64,000 nt of DNA, from positions 32,402,423-32,466,422 of the forward strand of contig OX424566.1 in the NCBI GenBank assembly GCA_949152475.1, in the 5' to 3' direction. Under the pieces are notes generated by a model, which was not told the DNA's origin, did not search any database, and saw nothing but the letters and a program-made list of their open reading frames with translations. This document shows, piece by piece, positions 33,369-43,925 of the stretch. This stretch comes from Terebella lapidaria (lineage: Eukaryota; Annelida; Polychaeta; Terebellida; Terebellidae). Made by a program: the position numbers and the translations under genes. The number at the start of each line of letters is the position of its first letter. The first letter of the stretch is position 1.

Positions 33369-34680
33369 TACGGAAGCCCGTTGAGGCCGGATACGGCAAG
33401 GTGTGAAAAAATATTTATCTGGCGGCCGCCACATAATTATCTGGCGGCCGCCACTTGATTATCTGGCGGCCGCCACTTAAGTTGTTTTTCATATGCAAAT
33501 TATGCAACAAAACTTAATTCTTACACATAGCATTATTCGTTAAATTTATTGAGACATTCTTGGACCATATATTACAATATAAATCGGCATTGACCGATCA
33601 TAGTCACTTTGCACGTGGCTAACGCGTACCACCCGTGTTGGATGCTGGTTTGCGAAGTGGGGGGGGGGAGAGGGGAAGAAGATTTTTTTTTAAAGACCTA
33701 GTAGCATGCCGATGAAAATGCTTTTCATTTAGTCCATTATGAATAGTTATCTGTAAATTCGAACGAATTTCACAAATACAATCAATGGGTTTCGAGATAT
33801 TGAATCGAATAGGCACTCCTTCTGTAAATTGCCGAAGATTTTGATCACGATTTTAGTATGGGTCACGTGGTTTGTGACGTCATTTAAGGCAGTACTGAAA
33901 GTACATGTAGCCAGCAAGGTAAACTGCATATGTCTCATATTCATTATTGTTGTGTATGTTTGACAATTCAAGTGAACGGGTGAGATGGTTGGACTTACGG
34001 CATTTCTTGTCTTGATATTTAGAATCAGTACTATTCATTCTCCCAGAAGGGAGGTTTGTTGAACTGCAAGATGTCCAGTATTTGTTGGTTTTCATGTGTT
34101 CTCTTTTGAATCTCATGCATTTTGGAGTGGTTTTCTATCTTTGAGCTGACCGCCCAAATTACGTGTTTTACGTTTTTGGCCAGCCATCAAAGCACATTTT
34201 GCCTCAACTGACGTCACGATTACGGAAACTGCCGAAGCTGTTTTTTTTCATCGGCATGAGAAGGCGATTGCAATACTGGCTCAATATACTCGATTATATG
34301 TCGCTGTTATTAATTACCAATTAACGCGAACATCTTTTTTTATCACCAAATGTCCACAATGCCTTTATCTGAACAGGAATAAAACCATATAATGGTACCT
34401 TGCTACTATGACTTTAAATTCCCGAATTAGTAACTTGAAAATATCGACTTGGTATATCGATAATGTATTTCACATAAAATGTAACATTTTGACCGCATAC
34501 AAATTCGGAAATTTGAATTTCTATGGATAGACCAAAATCCTGGGTTAAAGCACTAATTATCTGGCGGCCGCCAGATGATTAAGTGGCGGCCGCCAGAAAA
34601 TTATGTGGCGGCCGCCAGATAATTAAGTGGCGATCGCCACTTGAATATATTTTCACACCTGGCACTAACGGTCTTCCGTA
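33369..34680. mobile_element. Palindromic element with clustered GGCGGCCGCC (NotI) motifs
   Basis: The ends are TACGGAAGCCCGTT at 33369 and its inverse AACGGTCTTCCGTA to 34680. Sub-terminal GGTGTGAAAA is likewise inverted. Just inside the left end are three copies of TGGCGGCCGCCA spaced about 24 bp. Just inside the right end are three more plus one variant (GGCGATCGCC), each in AATTATNTGG…-type context. The 1-kb interior is AT-rich and non-coding. Its TIR start (TACGGAAGC) equals that of the element at 46783, which suggests one superfamily. Confidence 0.78.
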
Positions 34681-34767
34681 CTTATTTACTACTATCTGGA
34701 GCTTCATAATGATCATGTGATGAAACGAGGAATTATATACAATGTTACGTTCATATTCGTATGCATG

Positions 34768-35238
34768 AAGGCTACTGTATATTAATTATATTGGCCATTC
34801 AACTCAATGTTAAATGATCTTACTTTGACGGTCCATAACACCTTCCCAAAAAAAAATCCCAGCCTAACCACTATGCTAGTTTTATCCCTCAACGTATTGG
34901 GCATCGCGTGGTAAGCATGAATATATTTGACGACACATGGGATTTTTCGCTATTCTGCCTTGAATGGACCCGGGGTGAAAATACCCCAAATTATGGGTAC
35001 TGATGCCCATGCAAAACCCCTTTGATTCCCCAGCTCCTGAGAAGAACGCCAACAAGATACTGCCTTGAAAACCGGGTCATTATATCCCAGCACTGCGTTC
35101 TTTCAGGTGAATATAAACTCGTCCTGAAGTCTGGCCTAAAAAATATATGAGGCGATGTTTAACAACAGTTTCCCTTTAAATTGCCTAAGTGAGGTGAACG
35201 CTCGCTGATTGGCTGAGGGAATTACTGTACACTGCCCT
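34768..35238 (+). mobile_element. 471-bp repeat, copy 1 (identical to 41613-42083)
   Basis: As far as I can read, this is base-for-base the same as 41613-42083, offset 6845 with no indel. The ends AAGGCTACTGTATATTAATT and (inverse) AGGGCAGTGTACAGTAATTC form an imperfect TIR of about 19 bp, so it is probably a MITE. Non-coding. Confidence 0.8.
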
Positions 35239-35659
35239 TAATATATAGGCGTTTCTGAGATATATGAATTATATTTTGTCAGTAGGTAGTCTTATATGTA
35301 TGTAATTGTGAAACGAAATATAAACCTGATATCCCGATTCAATTCTCTGTTTCAGCCCATTTAATACATATGCTACATGTGCTGGGATTTGCCAGTCTGC
35401 CAAATTCTTAGAATTGAAATTGTTGAAAACTCATTGAGTTTTCATGCAAAAGCCTTGAAAATTTCAGGATGAGTATAGAATATAAGTGCAATTAGCATCA
35501 AGACCCAATCGTTGGTATAATTCAATGGCAGTTTCGATTATTTAGTAAAGTAAGATTAAAGAAAACCGTGAATTTATCACACTAAAAACGGAAAATTATC
35601 TATAGAACCCATGTGAAACGTAACAAACCACTAATAATTTATTTGGAAAGTCAAGAATA
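35239..35659. other. 3' flank of DUF4806 gene, nothing else recognised
   Basis: This AT-rich sequence lies between the 471-bp repeat and the probable terminal exon of the DUF4806 gene. I see no repeat, ORF or RNA gene in it. Confidence 0.35.
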
Positions 35660-38600
35660 TCAAGGGGTTATTATTTGCATGCAACCTTGTGTCTCTAGAA
35701 TGATGTCAGGGTCAGGGGGCTGCTTATGATAAGCGTGAGCTCGGCATAGGGCCGACCTCAATTCTTGTGATCTGGTCCGGTGGTCAAAATTTCCTAGTCC
35801 CTGACACCTGTAGAAGGCTGAACTATTGAAATGCATCAGTATCATTAATATTGTGCAAACAAATTGTAATTCAAGTCATAATTTAGCCGCTGAGGATAGT
35901 TAGAACATTTTTGTATGCCGACCGACCATGTGATTTATGTGTATTCCACAATTTTCTCCTTAACCACACAAAACATGGCAAATGAACATTGAATTAGGTC
36001 GGGACCCAGCAAACAAAATCACGTGGTCACCATGTAGTCACAACGTAACACTGAAGTTGAATGTACGTAATACTGTCACGTAGTTACCACGTGAATGTGT
36101 GAACACTTTTCCTCGTTGCATTCACGTAATAAAACTACGTTGCATTATCACCTTTTGATCACCAAATATTCACTTGAAATATTGACTGTATATTTTCAGC
36201 ATTTTGTCAGCAATAACAAGCCTTTTTTTAAACAAAAAATCTTTATTCACATGTACGTGTACAATCTTCAGTCCCCATCGCTTTTTTTCTTCAAAATGTT
36301 TTTTTCACGTGTATGTGTACAATTTTCAGTCACCATCGCTAGACACATCATCGCCATCAATGCGTCTCTCATCTGTCTTCTTCTGCTGCAATTCAGAGTG
36401 AATCCACATTTGTACTCGGATTTTTCTAACTCGTTTACACTGTTTTTCGCTAATATTTTTGTGATGCTAAATGCTATCGGTCTATAACTTGGCATACTTC
36501 ACATGGGAGTCAAACGGCAATTTTCTACCAAATTTCAGACAGCTATCGCGAAAATTGAAAGAGTTGGCAATCTACCCCAATGTTAAATTTAGCTTTATTA
36601 TTTATTTTCTGGGCCCGCACACAATTTTGTGCATTTGCTCGGTTTTGTAGCGGAGCAATGTTTCAAAATCAACATGTTTGTGTAGCATACACCCCAGTGT
36701 ATCTTCTGGTTCAAATTAACAAGAATATTTCGAATCCTGATGAATGTAAACAGGACCAATTCCTCGACTATGCTCAGATTCTCGAGGTCCCGTTTTGGGC
36801 TGAAATTTAACATTGAGGTAGATTGCCAACTTTTTCAATTTTCGCGTTAGCTGTCTGAAATTTGATAGAAAATTGCCGTTTGACTCCCAGGTGAAGTATG
36901 CCAAGTTATAGAACGATAGCATTTAGCATCACAAAAATATTAGCAAAAAACAGTGTAAACGAGTTAGAAAAATCGGAGTATAGAACTACTGGTAGCCAAA
37001 GACAATACTCAGATTAGCCATTCTGTTCCATCCTCTTACCTTGTACTTTGTTCCACCCTTTTGCTTGGGTGTGTGCTTCAGAGTTTCTGATATTTGTAGC
37101 TCAACTTCTGCCACTTTGGCAGTCGGGAAGTTCGCCATCACTGAACCTGTAATTGTAATTAGTACATTCACATAAAGATACGAGTATTTATTGTATACTG
37201 TGCAGTAAAGAACTAGACATATTGTCGCAAAGGTGACTAGGGTGTATCTCCGTACTTTAAACACCCCGACGACAGGAAGTGCAATTGCCATAAAATAATT
37301 TAAAAGATCAAGGTCATTTTTCTTTTATTTAAGTAGGTATTTCAATAGTATATCACAAATGACAATCCAATATCAGAGTTTGAGGCTTTTATAACAGAAA
37401 ATGAGGTTAGAAGTCAGTTTGACCTTGAAAGGTCATCCAAGGTCACCACTTGAAAGGCCATGACTTCCTATAAGCGTTCAATAGTAACATAGGCTCTATC
37501 TGATAACCATGAAAATTTATAGGCATCAAGAACAAACCCCATAAAATGCCCATACCAAATTACAAAGCAATATATGCAAAACTGTGACCTGTAGTGCGAT
37601 TACGTCAAAACTCTGCGGACGCGGACGGGGGTGCGGACGACATAGGAACATGGCCAAAACCATAGTATCTCCAATATTCAGAGATACAATGAATTTTATG
37701 GACGAAGAAGACTTACGGACAGCTAATTTGTACAAATTCTTTCGTTCCATGAAGGACTCTTTTTTCCGCCTCCCTTGCAAGCTGAAAGACTCCCAGACCT
37801 GATTCGTCCCGATTTTCCTCAGGATTCTACGGGCAGCACAGCCCACATCTCTTCCTCCAAGCATGGAGAGGAATTTTCTCTGAAATGAATTTGAGTTGAA
37901 CAGCTTTCAAATTAAAAAACTGTACATATGGACAAACAAGCCTTCCAGCTTGGCGGTCCATCCAGATTTATTACATATCGTGCATGATATATGATACTGT
38001 CAAACTAACCATGCGTTCTCTGAAAATAGCATCATCTAGCCGTTCCATCCAGGCATCGAGCTCTTGTCTTGTACAGGCTGGCTCGAGCAAGATCTCGTCC
38101 AGTGTGTCTTGATTCGGCTGGCTCTGGGAGAAAACCTGCAGCATCTGCAAAATCTGTCTCTGGTTTCCTTCGATCACCTTCAGTCTTGCAATGACCTGGG
38201 ACTGGAATTCTGAAAATATATTCAAGTTCAATTTCATGTTCAGGTTAAGTTATAAAAACCCTACCAAATTCCATGGATATGTACAAGGTACCGGCTTTTG
38301 GGCGACCTATTGACACACTTCTGTCGTCCCGGGCTGGTACTTTATCACGAACGTCTGACTGTGGGCTCCTCAAATCCCAAGAAGTCGACTCTTCAAAAAA
38401 TACAATAATTGTTAGACTATCTAGACATTTACCCAACAAACTTAAATTCAAAATCCCGATCATTCATGAGAAACTGGGAAAATTACCGGCTTGTGGGCGA
38501 CCTATTGACACACCTCTGTTGCCCCGGGCACCTTTTACTTTCTCGCGAACGTCTGGCTGTTTGCTACTCAAATCCTGTGGGGTACTCAAACCCTGAGAAA

Positions 38601-39544
38601 TCGACTCTACAAAAAAGTACAATTAGACTACCTAGACATTTAACCAACAAACTCCAATCCGAAAATCCCGATCATTCATGAGAAAATGGGAAGATTACCG
38701 GCTTGTGGGCGACCTATCAACACACTTCTGTCGTCCCGCTTCTCGCGAACGTCTGGCTGTGGGCTACTCAAACCCTGAGGAGTCGACTCTACAAAAAAGA
38801 ACAATCAGACTATCCAGACATTCACCCAACAAACTCAAATCCGAAAATCCCGATCATTCATGAGAAAATGGGAAGATTACCGGCTTGTGGGGGACTTATC
38901 AACACACTTCTGTCGCTCCGTTTACGAAACGTCTGGCTGTGAGCTACGCAAACCCTGTGGGCTCCTCAAACCCCAAGAAGTCGACTCTACAAAAAAAAAA
39001 ACAATCAGACTATCTAGACATTTACCCAACAAACTCGAATCCGAAAATCCCGATCATTCATGAGAAAATGGGAAGATTACCGGCTTGTGGGCGACTTATC
39101 AACACACTTCTGTCGTCCCGTTTCTCACGAACGTCTGGGTGTGGGCTACTCGAACCCTGTGGGCTACTCAAACCTCAAGAAGTCGACTCTACAAAAAAGT
39201 ACAATTAGACTATCTGGACATTTACACAACAAACTCAAATTCCAAAGCCCTATCACTATATGGAGAGGTATAATTTAAGTTTGTGGCTCAAACATCCCAA
39301 TTCTGCTTTGGATATCGGGAATGTCCGTGTCATCCACGTGATCCACATAAGACTGCCGAATGTTGACCTTCTCAGAAGTCGGATCTGCGAAAAAACAGAA
39401 CAATTAGAGCATCAAGCCAATAATTGAATACAATTGGACTCGGAACCGAGACCCACATGTAGTTCAGTAAGTTTATGGCTTGTGCATGTTGCCATAATAA
39501 CTCACATAATAGCTGCTGATCGTGGACCTCCTCAGAAGTCAGAT
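35660..39544 (-). CDS. DUF4806-domain protein with tandemly duplicated small exons; 5' end not found
   Basis: Core exons in transcript order are 38209-38010, 37879-37717 and 37146-37040, with a probable last exon 35800-35660 ending in a stop. Phases run on without conflict. The core reads …EFQSQVIARLKVIEGNQRQIL… (helical), then RKFLSMLGGRDVGCAARRIL, FSLQGRRKKESFM and LYKLAVRSVMANFPTAKVAE. That order (GG…RIL…G+GKK-like…AV…A…VE..I) is that of DUF4806, a domain of unknown function in many animal proteins. Upstream lies a run of small exons that are duplicates of each other: 38390-38292, 38606-38487, 38788-38699, 38986-38881, 39188-39081. All have an AG start, a GCCG/gtaa-type end and phase 1-1, so each could be added or skipped. 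Two shorter related exons lie further 5' (39544-39506, and one starting 39384). Two of the five array copies are not open in this phase (38986-38881 shifted, 39188-39081 with an early TGA) and are probably decayed or skipped. No start codon was found. Function unknown. Confidence 0.7.
35801..37039 (-). other. Last intron of the DUF4806 gene, carrying a MITE
   Basis: This intron, inferred by phase continuity, holds the palindromic MITE copy B (36413-36980). At its 3' part there is a diverged duplication of CACGTGTATGTGTACAAT…TTCAGTC around 36250-36335. No other exon was identified. Confidence 0.45.
36413..36980. mobile_element. Palindromic MITE, family P, copy B
   Basis: It begins TACTCGGATTTTTCTAACTC and ends with the inverse (GAGTTAGAAAAATCGGAGTA). 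Arms of about 180 bp share GTGATGCTAAATGCTATCG, GACTCCCA/GGGAGTC and TTGGCAATCTACC. The spacer of about 210 bp is the reverse orientation of the spacer in copy A, showing that the family has a fixed middle. Confidence 0.85.
38292..39188 (-). repeat. Five-unit tandem exon array in the DUF4806 gene
   Basis: Each unit of about 185-210 bp comprises an intron piece (CTCATGAATGATCGGGATTT… TTTTTTGTAG) and an exon with a shared core: AGTCGACT…CAG at its start, CCAGACGTTCG near the middle and AGGTCGCCCACAAGCCG at its end. Peptides share the form ESTPQGLSSPQPDVREKR and RSVLIGRPQA. Exon lengths are 99, 120, 90, 106 and 108 nt. The first three keep the frame. Confidence 0.8.
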
Positions 39545-39749
39545 CTGCAATAAATCACAAGTCAGTGGGTACGAAAAATTCAGGAAAATGTTCTAAATGT
39601 AGCATAGGCTAACGTCAATATTGTTGAGCTGTTGAAAAGCTTACGGTCCTGTGGCATGAGCTCAGTGACATTCTATCTTCGCTATGCTCATGTCTTCGCT
39701 TCGCCGTCAAACAGACAAAGCCCAATAAAGTTAAAAATTAGGCCAAGGA

Positions 39750-41003
39750 CCAAAGATAGGTTACCGGACAATGTTTAATATTTTAGATGTTAGCCCGGTC
39801 AATGGTTAAATTCAAGGTCAAAAGAATATTCAGCATATATAATATTAAGCATATATCATGTCCACAGTTGATTGCTAAGCTGTAAATTCAATAATCAGAG
39901 AGATATTAGCAATTTTGTGCTGTGGCCTTGAAAATGAAGGCAAAGGTCAAATTCAAGGTCATCAAAATATTCAGTGCATATCATTTTCTATATATCCACA
40001 ATTGATTCCCAAGCCATACAGTCAATAGAGGAGCAAGATATGAGCCATTTTGTCCTGTGACCTTGAAAATGAGGTCAGAGGTCAAGTTCAAGGTCATGAG
40101 ACTATTTTGCATATATCATTTCCTATATATCCACAATTGATTCCTGAGCTGTAAAATTGATAATAAGTGAGATATTAGCCATTTTGTCCTGTGACCTTGA
40201 AAATGAGGTCTAAGGTCAAATTCAAGGTCATGACAATAATCTGCATATATCATTTCCTATATGTTCATAACTGATTCCTAAGCTGTGAAGTCGATAACAA
40301 GCAAGATATTAGCCATTTTGTCCTATGACTTCGAAAATGGGGGTCGAAGGTCAAATTCAAGGTCATCAGAATATTCAGCGTATATCATTTCCTATATGTC
40401 CACAATTAATTCCTAAGCTGTAGAGTCGATAATAAGCGAGATATAAGCCATTTTGTGCTCTGATCTTGAAACTGAGGTCAGGGGTCAAATTCAAGGTCAC
40501 GAGAATATTCAGCATATATCATTTCCTATATGTCCACAATTGATTCCTAGTCTTTGATCTCAATAATAAGTGAGATATTAGGCATAATATGTACCATTAT
40601 AAAGCTTGGGAGAATTTAACATGGGAAAGTCCTATTTGGGCCGAGTTTGGGCGATTCAAGCGCACTTCGAGCGATTCAAGCGCACCGAAATTTATAGACA
40701 TCATAGGAGTACATATGAGGAGTGTTATGTATCAAAAAGTTACTGAACAGATTTTGAGAAAATGGCCGCCAAAGTCCAAAATCAGGCATTTTTTGTCGAA
40801 AACGGCCGCCATTTCGAAAAAAATACGAAAATCAAAGAACTAAAAAATACCTCCTTCTTGAATTATTTTAAAGTATTTTTGTGCAAAATTTCTGAAAAAT
40901 TCGCTCCTAAACATAAAAAATGTGGACGACGACGACGGACGACGACGGACGACGGACGCAACGCCATGCCAATAGGTTATCGGACCATAGGTCCGGTAAC
41001 CTA
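39750..41003. mobile_element. Non-autonomous element with tandem units of about 115 bp and AGGTTACCGGAC ends
   Basis: The left end (A)TAGGTTACCGGAC and right end GTCCGGTAACCTA are inverted repeats. The first two thirds consist of about seven tandem units of about 115 bp, each with CCATTTTGTCCTGTGACCTT, AGGTCAAATTCAAGGTCA, CATATATCATTTCCTATAT and CACAATTGATTCC. The last third is AT-rich and contains GGCCGCCA and a GACGACGGAC-type run next to the right end. No coding region. Confidence 0.8.
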
Positions 41004-41612
41004 AAAACGGACTGGATCTAGAACAGGAAGAGGCTGAGTGTAGGCCTACCGTAGGCGTGGACCTACAAATAATTTCGTTATCGGGATCCAGTCACTGGCC
41101 GTCGGGCGATAATCAAGGCAAAGAGCTGCCTTCGCGCCAAAAAAAAGTAGGTATCTCGCCCATGGAACGGTTCCTCGTACTTTCACAAAACATACTTGGT
41201 AATTAAAAAATAAAAATGTCACTAGGCCTAATTACAGCCGATGTAACCGGATTGAAATACTCACAACACAATTGTACAAACGTTTTGTCCCGGAGACTGC
41301 TCAGCAGACGATCAAGATCTTTCTATCCGGCGCAGTGCATCCTGGGTTTGCCAGTTTCCGGCAGCATGGCCCACAACGTGCAATTTACGTGCACACGACG
41401 TGATGCAAATTACGTGAATTTACGTACGTGCAAACAACGGGGTATTCTCGTAACCGAAAGTACGTTGTACTGACTACCTATAGTCAACCCATTTACAACG
41501 TTGTAGTTACGTAGTGTGTTTGCTGGGGAACCTTCAACTGTTACCTAGTCAAACAAATTATGACATTTTTTGCGCTCCCAGGCCACGCAGAGTGAAAATT
41601 GTGTAATCAGTT
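41004..41612. other. Intergenic stretch, nothing recognised
   Basis: Mixed composition. The segment near 41380-41500 has several ACGTGCA/TTTACGTACGTG words, and similar ACGTGGT/ACGTAGT words occur near 36020-36110, hinting at an old shared repeat. No exon is supported. Confidence 0.35.
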
Positions 41613-42083
41613 AAGGCTACTGTATATTAATTATATTGGCCATTCAACTCAATGTTAAATGATCTTACTTTGACGGTCCATAACACCTTCCCAAAAAAAA
41701 ATCCCAGCCTAACCACTATGCTAGTTTTATCCCTCAACGTATTGGGCATCGCGTGGTAAGCATGAATATATTTGACGACACATGGGATTTTTCGCTATTC
41801 TGCCTTGAATGGACCCGGGGTGAAAATACCCCAAATTATGGGTACTGATGCCCATGCAAAACCCCTTTGATTCCCCAGCTCCTGAGAAGAACGCCAACAA
41901 GATACTGCCTTGAAAACCGGGTCATTATATCCCAGCACTGCGTTCTTTCAGGTGAATATAAACTCGTCCTGAAGTCTGGCCTAAAAAATATATGAGGCGA
42001 TGTTTAACAACAGTTTCCCTTTAAATTGCCTAAGTGAGGTGAACGCTCGCTGATTGGCTGAGGGAATTACTGTACACTGCCCT
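41613..42083 (+). mobile_element. 471-bp repeat, copy 2
   Basis: This is the identical mate of 34768-35238, in the same orientation. Flanks differ on both sides (…AATCAGTT and GAAGGTTCC), so this is not a longer duplication but two insertions of one element or a gene-converted pair. Confidence 0.8.
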
Positions 42084-42420
42084 GAAGGTTCCGGGTCACA
42101 TTGGGATGTGAGGGGAGCGCTTGTTTCCGTCGGGACCCCCATCACCCTAATGTTTCAATAATCACGACGTTCGGCAGATTTCAACGACTCGATGTCAAAC
42201 TGTATGTTTTATATGTTTATTGTCAATATCATTTCTGTGATAAATAAAGTCGTGCATCATTTTGACAGGGTGAATGACGAATGGTTATTTGTATTTTATC
42301 GGGCTGCACGTTGTGATAATCTATCCGTAAAATTATTGTATAATTTTTCAGCAATCTATTATCTTCTCTGAACGATTACCTTACACTCAGTCTTGTCTTC
42401 AATATCAGAGATCGGTGGTA

Positions 42421-43048
42421 CCGTAAAACTTCTAATAGACGCCCGGGTGTCTATTGATTTCAGTTATACTCTAGCTCCGGCGTCTATTAGAACCCGGCGT
42501 TTATTAGAACCCGGCGTTTATTGATTTCAGTCGTTGTCTGGACCCGGCGTTTATTGGAATTGGCGAGGCCTGTGTTACGACTTGACAAATCGAACAACAG
42601 TTTACTAAAAGCTGGAAATTCCCGACTGGAACGCGTTGACGTTGATCTAGTATCTGTTCGTTCTGCAGCACGTGTAGTTTGAAGTATTCTATTTTCGTTT
42701 CTATGACATTATTATTATTATTGACCACATTTATATAGCGGCCTTATCACAAATGAGTGTTCAAGGGCGCTGTACACGTGATGAAAATACATGGAGTTGT
42801 AAACATACATGGTTTTGAAAGTAAGTTGATAGAATGATGTTATAGTTCATAATACTGCCGAAATAGAAATGACATCAATAACTGTATAAATATTTCTTCA
42901 CCACCAGGCCTATATTAGTATCTATACGTTGCTATGTTACACAACGTACGTAGATCCGGCGTCTGTTAGAACCCGGCGTCTATTAATTTCAGTATACCTG
43001 AACCCCCGGCGTCTACTAGAAACCCGGCGTCTATTAGAAGTTTTACGG
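42421..43048. mobile_element. MITE with CCGTAAAACTTCTAATAGAC TIRs and TA flanks
   Basis: The ends are CCGTAAAACTTCTAATAGAC and its exact inverse, with TA immediately outside (42419-42420 and 43049-43050). Both arms repeat a GCGTYTATTAGAACCCGG unit several times. The middle (about 42708-42790) contains a TTATTATTATTATTGACCAC… AAGGGCGCTGTACAC segment that looks like the 3' end of a retroposon inserted in the MITE. Non-coding. Tc1/mariner-type target choice. Confidence 0.82.
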
Positions 43049-43597
43049 TAATCGTGTGTCACGACAATGAATGGAAACCGTTTTTATCATTGTTAATTAC
43101 TAAGCTGTGTGCTGTTGTGCTTAGGAAATGTTAGTTACGAATTATGTGTTCGAATTTGTGTTGCAATAATCATACATAATTTTTAAAGCTTTTCGGGAAA
43201 TTTAGGGTGTATTTCAGTGATGCAGAGTTTCACTGTAACTGGTCTTGATTTGGGTCTTTCTACCATGACAATATACTGCTGCTTGCGACATCGGCACAGC
43301 GAGGAGAATGCATACTATTCACGCGGACCCATGCGAACCCGTGACTGCTGCCAACACGTGTTCAATATCGATCATGTGAGTAGAATATCGGCACATCGCA
43401 TCTCAAACATTTCGTTATTACACCACAGAATAGCCCGGATGGCGGGGGGGGGGGGGTGACAACTGTTGCTCCCTTACTGTAGTCACAATACGGACCATTG
43501 ATCGTATCTGCACCTGGAGCACACGTGTATAGTCATGACAACAGACGGCCGCGAGTCGTTATTTCGTACAAACGTCCCGTATGCGTGATATGACACG

Positions 43598-43606
43598 TAT
43601 AAATAT
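43598..43606 (+). promoter_or_regulatory. Candidate TATA box of the TRIM gene
   Basis: TATAAATAT stands about 320 nt before the TRIM start codon, on the coding strand. Its distance is compatible with a 5' UTR of about 290 nt. The rest of 43050-43925 holds a G-run (43444-43456) and nothing else I can name. Confidence 0.4.
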
Positions 43607-43925
43607 GGGATAGGAGTGGTGATGGACGGTCGGGAGGTATACTAGTAGATATATAGGTACTGTGTCAACCACCTGTATCATCGATAGATACCAGCATCGG
43701 CGGTGACTTTAACCGTCATCAAAAATCAATACTGGTCAGTGGAACAACTATACATTATACTGACTGTAAGTGGGCTCCTTGTGACAGTACCTGGCAGCGA
43801 ATGCATCTCTTGCAGCATATCTGGGAATTTTGTCACTGGAATTCGGTTTTATCCGGATTGCGTGGAGGAATACATTTGATTAATATAGCCTATATCCTGG
43901 AAGTTTTCGCGTACCGAGTGTCGCA

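Noticed and set aside
38292-39188. CRISPR-like array
   Set aside because: The regular repeats are 185-210 bp with splice borders and coding potential, in an animal gene. There are no short repeat/spacer units.
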